A stretch of DNA of 64,000 nucleotides from Nymphaea colorata (Eukaryota; Streptophyta; Magnoliopsida; Nymphaeales; Nymphaeaceae): contig NC_045139.1 in NCBI RefSeq assembly GCF_008831285.2, positions 28,561,206-28,625,205 of the forward strand. Reading direction: 5' to 3'. Shown here one piece after another: positions 1 to 13,553 of the stretch; position 1 is the first letter of the stretch, and every line of letters starts with the position of its first letter. Made by a program: the position numbers and the translations under genes. The notes under the pieces were generated by a model. The model did no database searches. It saw nothing but the letters and a program-made list of their open reading frames with translations, and was not told where the DNA came from.

Positions 1-490
1 ACCAATTTCATTCCTTTATTGTTTCATTAGGTAAGGCGTCAGTCCGTTGTCCCATTCATCAGGACCCGTTTGGCACGTTATTCCAAATTAAAAAGAAGAA
101 AAACAAGATGAAGGCACAAAGGCCAGTTTGGCGTTCCACTCTGTTTTTCAATCTTGCCTCTGATCATACTCATCCAAAGAATTAATTACGAGCTCCATTA
201 ATTTGCAAGAAATCAGCAATTCAAAACGATGCCCAAGAAAAACGGTTTCTTTGGTGACTCTATCACCCAGGTATGCGTGGTTTGAGTTACAATACAGGAA
301 GTGTGAGCAATTTCAATTGAAGAAGATAGGTTTCATGAAAGATAATTGAAGAAGCTAGCATAAAAGGCGATGTTTTGGTGGATAGATCGGAGCACCATAG
401 GATTTACGAAATGTGAAGAAGATAGATGAGGAGGAGGGGACGAGATGGATGAAAATTTGGCAAGTGAGAGAGAACAGGAGCAGTAGGTAC
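1..490. other. Intron (or 3' region) of the GH5 gene, no further exon recognised
   Basis: This stretch follows the last recognised GH5 exon in the direction of transcription. On the minus strand it starts with the GTACCT donor at 490. I see no C-terminal GH5 or beta-trefoil motif in either strand, so the remaining exons probably lie before base 1. Confidence 0.4.
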
Positions 491-2347
491 CTTGAAATGG
501 GGACTGAAGGGAAGAAATCCTCGCAAGCAGACTACTGTTCCTTGGAGCACACCAGTTCCAATCGAGCAGTCCGTACGTCTCATCCAGGCCAATCTTGCCT
601 TGTCTCACGTAGTAGCTGCCCTGCAGCGTCCAGAGAGCCCAGTCCATGTCCATCTCCGCCATCACCCCTAGTATGCAGTTCAGGTACCTGTTGTCATTCA
701 CGTTCACCCCTCTCTGGTCCACACCGAACTCACTTATAAACAATGGGTAGTACTCCTCCCCTCCTTCCCCTACCTCACTGTCGCTACCAGTACTGCTACT
801 AATGGACCCTGTCAGCAGGAACCCGCCCCTCCTCATGAAGCTGCTCACCACCGAACCACACACCTGGTTCGGGTTTCCGTTCACCCACGCCTGACCATCG
901 GAGAACGCGTACCTGCAGGGCAACCACCCCCCAGTTAGCAACTACATCAATCTCCTTCCAATTCATTAATGATCTTCATTGGACCACTAGCTAATAGTTG
1001 ATCAGGTTCAATTCGTTAATGCTCCTTTTGGACGACTATCGTAGTTATGTGCTTACTGGCTTCTTACCAATGCAACTCAAAGACCAACTTGTTGGGAAAG
1101 CTCAGCTTCACAGAGGCGCCTCCTCCACTTTTTCTTACAAAGCTGAGGTCCGTGTCGAAGCTGAGGCCTGAGAGTACGACCAGAAGTTGAGGGTTAGCAG
1201 CGTGCACGGCCTCCGCGCCCTTCTGCATGTATTGGAACCACTGCTGCTGGTTCTGCTTGGGGCCGCGCAGCTCGTTCCTCAGGCTCATCCCCACCACTTG
1301 GGGCGTGTCACGGAACATGGTGGCCACGCGCACCAAGCCCCTAATCCAGATGTTGGGGTCAAAGTACTGATCATTAAAGAAGCCGTTCCCATCAGATTGG
1401 CTGCAGCACCATCCGGGTTTGCTGATGTGATTGTCCAATATCACCAAGATGGAATTCGAGGCAAGGCTTGATGCCACCGCCTGATTGATTAAGATGCAAT
1501 CAATAACACAAACATAATAATAATAATTTGTGATGCGTACAGTGATCAAAATACCCCTTTTGTTGTTTAAAATAAAAGAAGAAATATTTCGAAAGAATAA
1601 AAAAATTATTAAAAAATTAAAGAGGTTAAAATAAACCTTATTCTATAAAAAAAATAAAAGTATCCTAATTTTTCTTTTTTTTGCTTTTGGTGTATGATTG
1701 TGCGTGCACGCAACTCAGGGAAAAACTGCCCTTGAGTACGCATACTGGATGACATATGTTTGACAAAAACATGGAACATTTGCAGTTGCTTCCAAGGGCA
1801 TTCAAGGAAAGCGGCGGATTCCGGAGGAACTAAATTCTAATCTCAGCTGAACTTACGAATCTTCTATCTACCCCTCCTCTCCTTTTTGCCTCCTTTTCAT
1901 GCCAATGTGAAAAATGTTAAAAGGTAAAACAATAGAAAGCCTCACCTTAAATGCATCAATCAATGGCAGGTCGATGAGATGAGGGTTGTGGACCTGCAGC
2001 GCAGCAATGGACTCGATGAGATTGAAGGTCTGGAAGGAGGATCTGACGGTTAAGTTGGAGTAGGATTCGTTGGTGAAGAGGAAGAGGGGCCATGTGAGGC
2101 GAACACAATTGAAGCCCATGGTGGATATGAGGCTGGATATGGAGTCCAGCGGTTGCTTGTTGAGGCCCTCGGCGACCACCGTGTCCACGTGAGACACCCA
2201 GTTGACGCAGGTGAGCTTGACGCGCTTGCCGGTTTCGTCGTCGACGATCCATCGGGAGTTGGTGGAGAGTGGAAGGGCGAAGGAGGAAAGATGGAAGGAG
2301 AGGAGGAGGAGGAGGGAGAGAGCAGGTAAAAGGGACCTCATGGCCAT
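491..2347 (-). CDS. Glycoside hydrolase family 5 (cellulase-like) protein, 5' part
   Basis: Partial secreted glycosidase, likely acting on cell-wall beta-glycans; substrate not predictable from sequence. Exons on the minus strand: 2347-1946, 1480-1068, 912-491, with GT-AG borders and closed phase (0, then 2). The start ATG at 2347 precedes a hydrophobic signal peptide (about residues 1-25, a run of Leu). Family marks seen: DNHISKPGWCC (about residues 150-160), LRNELRG with the predicted acid/base Glu near 204, HWYAFSDG across the exon 2/3 junction, and FISEFGVDQRG with the predicted nucleophile Glu near 333. A low-complexity Ser/Gly/Glu insert (about 307-325) precedes the nucleophile. Exon 3 ends after SLQSPFQ at a GTACCT donor; plant relatives are about 540 aa and carry a C-terminal ricin-B-like region, so roughly a quarter is missing. 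I found no convincing next exon in 1-490, so the gene runs off the window. No broken codons are seen in the 412 residues. Confidence 0.9.
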
Positions 2348-5300
2348 AACGGTGAAGGTTGGCCGCTGGTGTATTCGGGCGGACGAGGGTGGTTCTCTGC
2401 TTTTCTAGCGCATAATCGAACGTCTCATGATGAGGTCGATTAATCAGGTTGAGCAACGTGCAAGGCACTCGACTTTGAGTTTGCTTGAAGCAATGGCAGG
2501 GGAAAGAAACTAAGATGCCTTTCCCCCCTGCCTGGCTCCACCCTCCCTCTACAGTTCTCTCTCCCACTTGTTTATTAGTTGTTGGGTAGTTCAGAATGTG
2601 GGTGTGTTTTGCTTGTGTGTATACATACATATTTCGTTTGCCATCCACCTACTGACTACTTTCCTCGCTTGATCTGGATCACAATACGCCCATTCTTCTT
2701 GTGATCCGACTCTGAATGTACCAACAAGCGTGTAGGTCTATCTACTATAATTTGAACTTGAAGTAAGATGCTAGCAGGGCCGACCAGACGCGCTTCCTTC
2801 TTCTGTCAAGCCCAAGGAAAACCATGCCCCTTTCATCTGTGTAAACTGCAATTTCGGGGACCATACACCATCAGTAATATTGTTGGGAAAAGGAACATCG
2901 GAAGGGAAGGGAGGGGAGACAAACTACGACGCTCTCGTAATTTGTATTAACCATTTTCAGCTTCGGCAATGCAATTGGTATACGATCAAGTCGTCTACTC
3001 TGTGGCTCTTCTGGTTTACATGTGGAGGATGAGGAGGTTTCTCTCTCTGCTCTCTCTTTCCGCATGGTTTTCACATGTAAATTAAGGAGAAGGAGGTCCC
3101 TTTTTTTGGGTATTTTGCTAACTTCTCCGGTCATTCTTTGCAAGTCCTTGATTTGCCAAAACTGAAAAGGCTCCAACTGAAATCCCCTTGCCTTTGATTC
3201 AATTTGCACCTACCAATTCTCAACAGTTCCATTTAGGTTACACGGACAGCACGGGAGTACGTAATTTAATAAAGTGAAAAAGGAAAGTTTTTTGCTAGCC
3301 CCGCTTTATCCTGACATCTTTCAAACAATCAATGTGAAACAAAAATTGACAGAGTCACAATCTGCCGGACGGAAAGCATTATTCTTTGATTTAATTATTA
3401 ATGTTATCATAAAGTAATTTCTTGAGCACTTTTAATTATTGCAGGCTGAATGACCATGTGACCCATTCATGTTTTTTGTTTTTACAATTTTCTGAGTTGA
3501 TCTTCTCACTAGGACGAGATAATAAATGGAAATGGCTTACAACAGGAAAGGATGGCAAGAGTGACTAGCCCTACTTTCCAATTGAGCTGCCTTACGGTCT
3601 ACTCACGTTTCTTTCACAAACAACACGTAAAAATCGTTTACGTTTCACCACCTAGCACACACCTAGTCATTTTCTTCATCCTTGATTGCTTTCCTTTGAT
3701 TTTGATGGTAGGATAGAGGCCCTTGATGTAGTTGGTAGCTGGTGCGAGAGATTTTGTCGCGTTAGTTCGTTTGGTTGGGGAAATGGTTTGCTTTTTCTGA
3801 CAAAAATATGTCTTTTATAGGGAATGGGTAGCTCTCAGAGAGAAAGAGAGAGAGAGAGAGAGAGCCGAGAGTAATAGTAGTAGCAGCAATATAGTTCAGG
3901 GATACTCATGACCTCCTGATCAAATAGTATATGATAAAGAAGGTTGCTAACAATTCATTCATCACCACCATGGTGGTAGTTGTAGACTTGAAAAACTATG
4001 AACGTTGTGGTCTTCTCTGTAGTTTCATCTTCAATTTTTCATACAAATTGTTCACAGTGATATGAGAGGGAGAGGCAAAGATGCACAGTTTGAGTTTTGG
4101 CCTCTTGTGTTTCTCTTGTATTGGATATTCAGGGTAGCCTACTATCGGAGACAAGGAGTGTTATTTATTTTTGTATGAGAGACGAAGAATTACCAGATGG
4201 GATCAATGACAAACAGCGCTACGGAAGCTCGATCGGTACAAAAAAAGGCCACCCCAAAGGGCAAGTCAATGTAAAAGTTCATCGGAATAAGTAACAAGTA
4301 ACTGGAGAAGAAGAAGATAGTTGAGCTAGTGGGCTGAAGAAGCCACACATTCTGTACAAGGAAGGGTGAGAAAACCCAATGGTTTATGCACGAATACCAA
4401 TTGAAAAGGAAACCTTTCCTTTTTGCAATATCTCCACTGGAGCACCTAGGCTATATATTTAGCATTATCCACACCACGCTCTCCTCCTCATCTGCCCAAT
4501 GGCTTCGTATTGTTCTCATAGGGATTGGTTCCAACCCCACCCCCTTCCTTTCATTAACTTGTATGCCCAGAAATTTTTTTATTTTTTCGATTTCTTTACA
4601 ACTTAGGGTGTCCTGATCATTTCTTTGTTTCCCATTCAGGATGAATAAGTAATTTTCATAGTGTTTCAAAAGAGTGTAGGTGGTAGAAGGATTCTATTTT
4701 AGAACTTGTTTTTGGTGTACTCGGGGTGAACGGCGGGCTAAATCTTCCTTTGCCACCACTAATTGAGAAACTTTGGGAAGCTCGCTGAAGTAGGATGTCA
4801 GCCTCATCTCCTCAATCAGCAATTTAGTCCTTGCGTGCAATCAAATAAACCAATTTACTTGATCATTAATTTTGTGCCAGGCAATTACTGTTAACTCGGA
4901 TGTGCTGTGCATAAGCGCCCACAGCTTTTCATCAATCGGATGGCCGTAGAGGTGAACATTTCCATTTTTCTTTTTCTTTATTTTTTTTTTTTGTTATCAG
5001 TTGGTCGCTTGGAAATGCTTTCTAATATTATATAACGAGTTCTGTCAAAAGAAAATTGAGAAACGATCGTGCCTCAGGCTACCATTAACTTTTAGTAGTA
5101 GTTCTTCCCTTTCAAAAGATTGAAACAGATATTCACTGGTCGTTCTTCGTACGTGTGCCTTCTTCGGAGGCTGCTGCATGCTCGTTAATTTATTGTTTGC
5201 CCTTCGTGTGTGGGGGTGTATATATATATATATTCTTCTTTCCGTTTAGCCTACGCGCCAAACAACCCCTCGTCCAACCGACGACCACACGTTTTCTTCT

Positions 5301-5612
5301 AGCAGGTGTCACGTGTTCGTGTTCGCCACTTCAAATGTCTAGAGTTAACTTGACTTTTCAGATCCCCATCATGCATGGTCCGCTAATTCGAATGATTGAC
5401 TTGCTGATCAATTGGCGGGGCCCCACGAAATCCGTCATGCACCTTGGTAATTATATTACACACTCAATGCGGGTATAATTGCATTGTATATAACCAAGCT
5501 TCTTAAATTAGGGCCTACGTAGTTAGTACAAAAGAATTGCACCCAAAGAGATAAGATTATTCACAAAGTCAAGCACTTCTGACAACAAATTTTTTTAATT
5601 AGTCCTATTTCT
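2348..5612. other. Intergenic region between GH5 and NAC genes
   Basis: It holds the upstream region of the GH5 gene and the downstream region of the NAC gene. It contains a (GA)n tract (about 3836-3865), a short (TA)n at about 5219-5231, and only short unsupported reading frames. No RNA gene or mobile element was recognised. Confidence 0.5.
3836..3865. repeat. (GA)n microsatellite
   Basis: An interrupted run of GA dinucleotides in the intergenic space between the GH5 and NAC genes. Confidence 0.85.
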
Positions 5613-6285
5613 TCACAGGGTTCTGCTAAATGCAGGGCATGTATGGTAAGCAGCGGTACCGCTCATCATGAGTTGGTGATGGCTACTTGAACCGCTGGTG
5701 ATGATGCTTTCGTCTTCGCATGAGATTGGAAAAGAGAAATCGCCGTAACCGAAGTGGTTTGCAGGCATAAGGTGGTCTGGCATCCCCATGCAGTCGGCAC
5801 CGCCTATTAGGTTGACGAAGGAAGGTGGTCTCGGAAATTTCAGTGCCTGCTGTTCTTCGTTCCTGCTGTCACCGGCCACAGGTTGGAAGGAGATGGCGCC
5901 AGCGCCATCCTCGTGGCCAGTACCATGCTTCACTTCTGCTGCTGCTTCGAAACTTTTCTTTCTGTATATCCTGCACAGTACCCAATCGTCCAGCTGAACA
6001 TGCCAAGGACGGGGAAGGAGGAAATCCTGATCTTGATTAGGTCAACTTAAGTGATGCAGCTTAATTACTGAATATGCACAACATCAATGCTTAATTTGCT
6101 CTTCTCCTTTGTTTAGATCACACAGTATACACTTGTCCATTTGTGACGGAATTAAGCTTTTTCGTTTTCTACTTTCTCTCACCACAGCACATTATAAAAG
6201 AAGGAACTGTCAAAACTATGATTAGATAAAGCCACACGCAATTCAGAAATCAGAAAACGTAAAGTTTCAACTTTCAACAATGCAA

Positions 6286-6323
<38 letters not shown>

Positions 6324-7351
6324 ATCACAATAAGAAAGATTTAATTTAGAGAACATGGAAACGAAAAATTTGCGCATGAACGACATAATTTATTCAATAA
6401 ATTTTTAAATAACAGTCAAACCATATGGACAACAATATTAATCATGTTTTCATTGACGGCCTTCTCCAGCTTAAAAATGGACGGTGATAGGGTGTCTCGA
6501 TCATATGTATAGAACGATAGATATGGTAAGAACAAAAAGATCAACTGCCGTCTTGCAAAGATTCTTAACATACGTAGAGAACTTATATTTGTAGATCCCT
6601 GAGACGAAGACGCGTGCTTGCTTGCGTGTAAAAGAGGCATATATGTTGTTTTTGCGTACGTACCCTCATGGACGAGCCGTGATGCTTGGGCCTGGCGGCA
6701 GCGCTGTGGTTATGGTGATCGGCGAGCCTGTACTCGTGCATGATCCAGTCTGTCTTCACACCCTTGGGAGGGCGGCCCTTGTAGAAGACGAGAGCCTTCT
6801 TGACCCCCACGAAGTGTGGCCCGCTGTAGATAGGCTTGTCCGTCCCTGTTGCCTTCCAGTAACCGGAGGCTGCCGCCCGGTTAGGCCTTGCCCCGTTGGG
6901 GTACTTTCGGTCCCGAGGGCTGAAGAAGTACCACTCCCTCTCCCCATACTCTGCCTTCTCTGCAATTATAGAGATATATTCACCACAAAAGTAATTAATT
7001 AGTTGATATGGATCACAACAGCGCCGCCATACATCAGAGGAATTTAAGTCGGCAATACCAGAGAAGCAAACGAGGAAATTAAAATGGAGAAAAGTTAGTA
7101 GTAAAGAAGCTCGCAAGTTGTGAATTAATGGTGGGAAGAGATGAGGTGTGGGTGGATGAGATGAGGTAGGAGTAGTTACCAGGCAGATCCCATGGATTGA
7201 ACTTATAAATATCGACGTCGGAGATTATGGAGACAGGGTAGGGGTTGGAAATCACCCGATTTCTTAGGTAGCATAGGATGAGCTCTTCGTCGGTGGGGTG
7301 GAACCTAAAACCTGGAGGAAGGGTAGACTCTAAGCTAGATTTGCCTTCCAT
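5613..7351 (-). CDS. NAP: NAC-domain transcription factor, NAP type (282 aa)
   Basis: Nuclear DNA-binding regulator. Exons on the minus strand: 7351-7180 (172 nt), 6959-6664 (296 nt), 5993-5613 (381 nt, TGA stop); all borders are GT-AG and the phases close (P-E-K is joined across junction 1; SSMR is followed by [10 protein letters not shown] across junction 2). All five NAC subdomains are present: [14 protein letters not shown] (A), [26 protein letters not shown] (B/C, part of which is given here only as a family mark), [11 protein letters not shown] and [13 protein letters not shown] (C), [17 protein letters not shown] with [10 protein letters not shown] (D), and [13 protein letters not shown] (E). 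The opening (S-LPPGF, YLRN, PVSII, DVDIYKF) matches the NAP/ANAC029 group, known for senescence and ABA/ethylene responses. The C-terminal 110 residues are Ser/His-rich and include [10 protein letters not shown]. The start at 7351 is preferred to an in-frame upstream ATG at 7369 because the family begins with a short ME-type leader. Orthology within NAP/NAC018/NAC025 is not settled by eye. Confidence 0.93.
6289..6321. repeat. (TA)n microsatellite in the NAC second intron
   Basis: A run of TA dinucleotides inside the 670-base intron between NAC exons 2 and 3. Confidence 0.9.
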
Positions 7352-10300
7352 GGTTAATCTGTAGTACACGATGGAGCATATGAAAGCTGCTAAAAGTTAA
7401 TGAACAAGTGGCCAGCTGGGGTTGGGAGAGAGATAGAGAGAGATCAGGAGGAGGTGATGATGGTTTTTGAAATGTTTGCACTCAAACTTTAAGCCCTTTA
7501 ATAGGCAGAGGAGTAACGCATTCTTGGTCCACATGATTGAGGAAGGTGAAGAAAATAAAAGTGGTGTGGTGGGGAAATTAAAGAAAAGGAAGTTAGGCAT
7601 AAAAAGAGGATTGCTTGTTGAATATTCCTCCTCGTTTGTTTGGGTGCGGATGAGTTGTCGATGGTGGGTGAGAGATGGGAATGGGGGGAGATGCTACTGC
7701 AACGTTCTCTGCCCTTTCTTCTGCCCACGTAACTCATTCCCGCCTCCACGCGTCCGCTGCAAACGGATGAGGATGAGCGCATGAGCGAGAAAAAGGTCTA
7801 AAGAAAACAAAAGACAGGTCCGATGCCTTTTCTATTTCTCCTTCTGCTTTGCTTTCATGTTTATCCTCACACGTCACACCCCGCCCTCATTCTCTTCATA
7901 TTAAAGCCCGCCCTTTCACTTTCGCCGGCGACTGAAAGGAAGCGCCTCCTTCCTGCCACGTGCCCGCTCCAATCACGGAAACCTCCTCCCCAGCTCTCCA
8001 CGTGCGCTTCAAATCCAGTGTTTGATTAAGGTGGCAACACTAATACTTGATCCGACCCCCTCCCACGTGATTCCTTGAGAATGCCCTTCATCAATTCAAT
8101 GGACTAGTCGGGATTGTTAATTGTTTGGCTATAAAAATTAATGGTGGAATTGTTAACTCTAGTGTACTGCAGTTCAGAAAATGCCGGTGCTGAAAATATT
8201 GATCCTGTGATTGGTTAGTGCTTACTGCGGCGAAGGAGAAGAAAAAGGACCACAAAGATTGATAAAGAAGAAAACTAAAGAAGAGGGTTCGTCGAATTGC
8301 GCGCCATCCAAAAGCCAGATGTAATTTTCTTGGCAACGAGTGGGATATATGGCAAAAGTCTTGTGATCTCAGCATACGTCAATGTTCAACTGATGTCATC
8401 AAAAGAAAAACTGCACTCATATCGTCATCTTGCGTGAATTGTACAGTATCCGATTGCATGTGAAGAAGGCCTGGCAGGGGACAGTGGAGATTGGAGATCA
8501 CCAACTTCAAGCCATTAATTGGGTGGGGTGCGGCGAGGAAGAGATTCGTTCATCTGTTCCTCCGAATATTCTGTGCCAACTAATTAAATCTAAGGGCGAC
8601 GTCGTTGAATTTTATATGTCCGACTCGATCGCCTTACCTCAGGCGCATGCAGGTTCGCTTGCTGTATATCCATCCGCTAAATCCCCGATATTTGTTCGGT
8701 CGCCCGCGACGCATGACTTTGAAAAATCCATTCAGCTCATCTGCTCTTCGACTCTAAAAAGGAAAAAAAGAAAGACGGATGCATGGGGTGGCTGCTGGCA
8801 TCAACTTCCTCCTTTTATTGTCATGTTGTTAAAAGTAGACGAAGGAATTTTGACCGCACGAACGGGTCCGCCTACCAAATAGTACCTTTGGCAGTTGATA
8901 AATACATAGGTTATTATACATATATAATCCTGCGTTCTGATTACTGTTGTGAAGGGCCACCCTTTTGCATTTATAATTGAACACCGTAGACTTTACATGA
9001 CGAAACAGGTTAGTTGAAGCACCACATTCTCATGTTCTCACTGTCCATCATAGCACGGGCGCTATTGATTATACACACACACGCACACAGTGCCTGAAAG
9101 AAAGCCAACGTCACCATCAGGAAGTGATTTGTGGTCAGACGACTCAGAGAGGCTTATAATTGGATCAACGCAAACCGTCTAGCAGAAACAACATGAAAAC
9201 TTCACCCACTCTTGCGGCTCCCATGAAAAGTCCAGGCAAAACTCAAACCAAACTGCTGACTTTGTTTCATCTCTTGTGTCATCCTTGAAAGAGAGCTCGA
9301 AATTGATAAAGACTTTTCGTGCCTGTGGTCTTCGTTTTGTTGCTGCTGCAGGGTCAAACTTTCCATCTCGAATGATAAACAAAGAGGGGGGAGAAATACA
9401 AGAAAAGCAGAGGAGGAAACTAACTAGAAGTAAGGAGATCCAAGGAGAGGAGGGCCATATATCCGACCGTGTGGGAATCATCAACTGCTTTTTTGACTAA
9501 AAACGAGTTCGCTCTTTCACAAATTCTCCCTGTAACTGTTGAGGATCGCCTGCAGCGTCCTGCGAACCCTCGGCCCCTTTCGCTTTCCACACAAATCTTT
9601 GCCAACCATGCTCTAGCTACCTCATCTCATACCACTTGGGTACACGTGCAGTACACTCCAACCCTGCCTTCGCGGATAAGCTTTGAAAAATTTAAGTCGC
9701 AGATACCATGGCTTCTATCCCCACGTGGGTTTGTTTGTTTGTGAATTCATTCAGCAATTGATACCAAAAGCAAATAAAAATTAGGTCCCTACCCACTACG
9801 GTCGTATGAGAAACAACGACATCATTTATAACCAAACCCCCTAACAAACCTCAATTGCTACATGCAAGGCTCGTTCCCACGACAAATGTCTTCAATTTTG
9901 CTTTGTCCAGCCGATATTAGTGATAACGTAGCTTTCTTCCGTTCGCAAACTTCTAAGACGAAAAACAGCAAATATCACTAGCGAGCGGGACATGCAGATA
10001 CGGTGGACCTACCGCGACCCTTTCCAACTCGATCAAAGGCTCCCATATATGCTTAAACCTCAGAAATAAAGGGACTGTGATATCCGATCATGTGCGCGCA
10101 TGCTTTTTTATTTTGGCCCCTTCTCTTTCTACTACAGAATATTAATTCGTGACCGGGGGACGTCTGCAACCCATAAGCTATGATATACCAGTAATATAGG
10201 CCATAGGGCTATCTGCGGGTGTATCGCTAGGCCACGTTTTGCCGGTCGGACCAACAGGAGGCATCTCACGTGCGCCTCCCAAATATTTTCCCTTTTAAGA

Positions 10301-11216
10301 TGTAACCTTTTGTCATCAATCTACGTGACTCTAGAAGAGACTGAAAAACTCGCCTCCGAACAATTAATAGGGAGCTTGTTCCTTTAAGACATACAACTCC
10401 CGTCACAGCATCTCTCCCTTTCCTCAGTTTGGGATAATGGCTTCCACCTTCTGCTTGTCTGTTTTCTACTTCCTTTCAACCTTTTCTGTAGCCACCTGTT
10501 GCATCTTTCTTCTTAGCGGTTGGGAGAGTGAGGTTTCCAGGTTAGTTTATTGTTGTTGGTTTTCTACTTCCTCCTGCGTACGGGCTGCAAAGGATGACAA
10601 AAGAAACCACTAAGTTTCTCAAATTCACACAGGCAGGGGATATGGAAATAGAACCTACAAAGTTGAACATCTTGGGACAGCTCAAATTAACATCTCGGGA
10701 CCCTGCCTGACAATGTCGAGCTTCTCTCTCTTTTTCTCATCACACATTTCGTCGGTGGGACTTTTTTAGCAATGAAGAAAATAGACAAGCTAAGAGCGCC
10801 CACGCAGGTTTCATGAGGTCCAGCAGTTGGCAAGGTAAACTATCGTGCCCATCAGATTCTAGCTTTATTTGGCGCAAACAAGTTCCTCCCTGACTACCCC
10901 AGTTCCCAAGTTGGTAAATAAATTTCAAGCTGCCGCATTCCAATATGCATTCGAACATGAAAAACTTATCACGAATAATAAATAAGCTTAAACAATGGAT
11001 GGACCAGTAAGACTCTCATCTCTAATATTCGGCAACAGGTTTGTTCACCATGACATTACAATTAGCTCTCCTGAACATTCTCCTTTCCCGTCCACCTCTC
11101 GTTCGACTTGTACATATTTAGCCTTCATAACTAATGGGGTGAAGATAAAAAGGACTTCTGATTCTGATATTACTGGAACTTGCAATCCATCCGCTTGAAC
11201 CAGGGGCTTGACCACG
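7352..11216. other. Intergenic region upstream of the NAC gene and downstream of the RSA1-like gene
   Basis: No gene is recognised. The first several hundred bases should hold the NAC promoter and 5' leader. A 150-codon open frame on the plus strand (8430-8882) lacks any recognisable motif and is not called. A short CA-rich run occurs near 9072-9090. The end nearest 11216 should carry the 3' untranslated region of the RSA1-like gene. Confidence 0.45.
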
Positions 11217-13502
11217 CTATCGAGATTCTAAAGAACAGCTCACTGGGACTTCTAGCGTATCAGAAACAACAACCAGCTTCTCATAAAAGATGCGGTTATC
11301 CCTTGATGTGTTGGTTTCCAGGAGTGCACTATGCACCAGTTCCTACAGACCAAAGGGATGCAAATCAGCATGATAACCTAATTCAAGAGAAATCAGCTAC
11401 TTGCAGGTCAGGCAGGTATGAGCAAACCTTCACTTGTCTATTCGAAAGGAATTTGCCCAAGCTATGAATGATAGTTCTCAAGTCCTCAACCTGCAAAATT
11501 CATGCATAAATAAAACAAAAAATTGCAAACATAAGTTTTGTGCAATTTTATAAACAAAAAAAAAGGGGATCCACGGGAACCAATAACTACTTGCCTTAAC
11601 GTAGCCTACTCTGTTGCGATCAAAAAAGAGGAATGCCTGCTCAAAAAATATAAATAATTTAGTAAATATAAAATTTCACTCGATTTAGAGGCAAAGATTC
11701 ATCATTTGAAAACATTTCTTATAAAATGAGCAGCATACTTGCAGCAGTTCCTTATCTATACATGGCTCTTTCACCACATCATCCGCCTTCCCTGAGACAG
11801 CCTTTTTGTTTTCGTTTGTCACTTTATGTTCTTCAAGATTTGGCTTTTTATCAATGCCTGTTCCGCCAACTGTATCAGCCTTCTTCGCATTGGCTTCTGA
11901 GTCGACCATTTTATCTTCATCACCCCCCTAAAATGGAAAGACTGCCAAATTAACAATGTTGCCAAGCTATTATTCGAATCTTTTCTGGTAGCTGATCAAC
12001 AAACAATGGTTAATGAAATTGCCAACAACTGCCTCTTACAATGTGACAAAACATCCATTTGGCAAGATTAACAACTGGCAGATGAAGGTAAAGAGACATT
12101 GCACTCCATAATGTCAACATGACGCTGACCCTTATAGCTGCCTACCACTGGTATTCCTATTGTCTTCAAGTATTTGGTGTACATTCCCCACAATGACCTC
12201 TCCTCGAGTATTTGGGACTACAGGAATGGGAAGTGTGGGCCGCAATATATAATCTTATGAGTATCCATTGTAAGTTAACAATTACAAATTTACTCAACTC
12301 AGTTTGCTTACATTATCAAATTGTGAAAATGAGTTCCCCACACAATTTTTAATGATGAATTGTTGTGCGACTTGTGTTTATATCTTGTATACCTATTTCA
12401 GACAAGGTGCACACACAGCAGATGCAGCATTAATTCAAGAAACAAGGTTGCAGGTGCACCTAGTGTCTGCATGTATATACTATATATATAGCCTTTTTCA
12501 TGATGCCCATGCACTGCATAAAATGAATGGGCAAAAATGGACCTGGGATGTCTGACCTTTCCAACCACCGAGGTTAGATCAATAGAGCTTAGTTCCTGCA
12601 TCGACATCTCCAAAAGATCTTCATTCAAATACTTAACCACTCTTGCAACAGCCAATGATCTCAGGCCATTGATGAATAAGGACTCAAAAAAAAAATTGCT
12701 TGTGTAATGGAGGCTCTCATTACCTTTTTCTGTTTCCCTTTTTTTTTATTTTGCTTGTTTGGCTGCTTCACTTGCTTTCATCTCTTTCACTACTAAATCT
12801 TCCTAAATTACCGTCCAGCTTGCAGTGTTTAAAACATGACAAAATTCAGTGACTGACTAACTGGGATCAACCCTCAGATGGTTCAATCTAGTAGGCGGAC
12901 TCAGAACAGCCAAAAACTTGTGGTGACTTGTTCCAGGCCAGTTCTGCCAATATTTCTTTTGCAGAACATCCTTGTAAAAGTTAAGCATTAACAGGCCTCT
13001 CATGGTGGCAAAAGCACTAACTGGTCTTCATTAATTGAAGAAGCCATTTTAACTTTTTAAATGGAGAAAATCTGGCTATGGTTTCACTCGTCCCTTCTCC
13101 TCCCCCCCCCCCCCCCAAACCTCCCTTTTTCCCACAAAATACTGCACAAAGAACTCACCTCCTTCTAACATGGTACCTCCACGGAACCAGTCCCTGACAT
13201 ATGATCTGGAAAGAATGTTTCCTCTCAAACTGGGAAACTTGAACAAGGTATTCTTTATTGTTTTTTTATGCTAATTTTATGTTCTCCCCGTTTTGGCATT
13301 TTCTTTCTCTAATTTTTTGGCTCTCTCTCTCTCAGGTTGTTATGCTTTTACTTGTTTTCCTTTTCCGACTGCAAGGTTGAGGCCTACTGCACTTGCTGGT
13401 TGAAGATAAATATTAGGGTCACCAGTAGTTATTTACTTAAATTGTTTTATTTGTCTCTTTTTCCACATTTTAACACACACACACACATAAATAAATAAAT
13501 AA

Positions 13503-13553
<51 letters not shown>

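Noticed and set aside
1956-2648. 230-codon minus-strand frame overlapping the GH5 first exon.
   Set aside because: It overlaps the signal-peptide-bearing GH5 exon in another frame and has no recognisable domain.
6622-7002. 126-codon plus-strand frame across NAC exon 2.
   Set aside because: It lies antisense to a conserved NAC exon and has no recognisable domain.
8430-8882. 150-codon plus-strand open frame.
   Set aside because: No motif, no splice partners, no clear promoter or poly(A) context; a chance frame is more likely.
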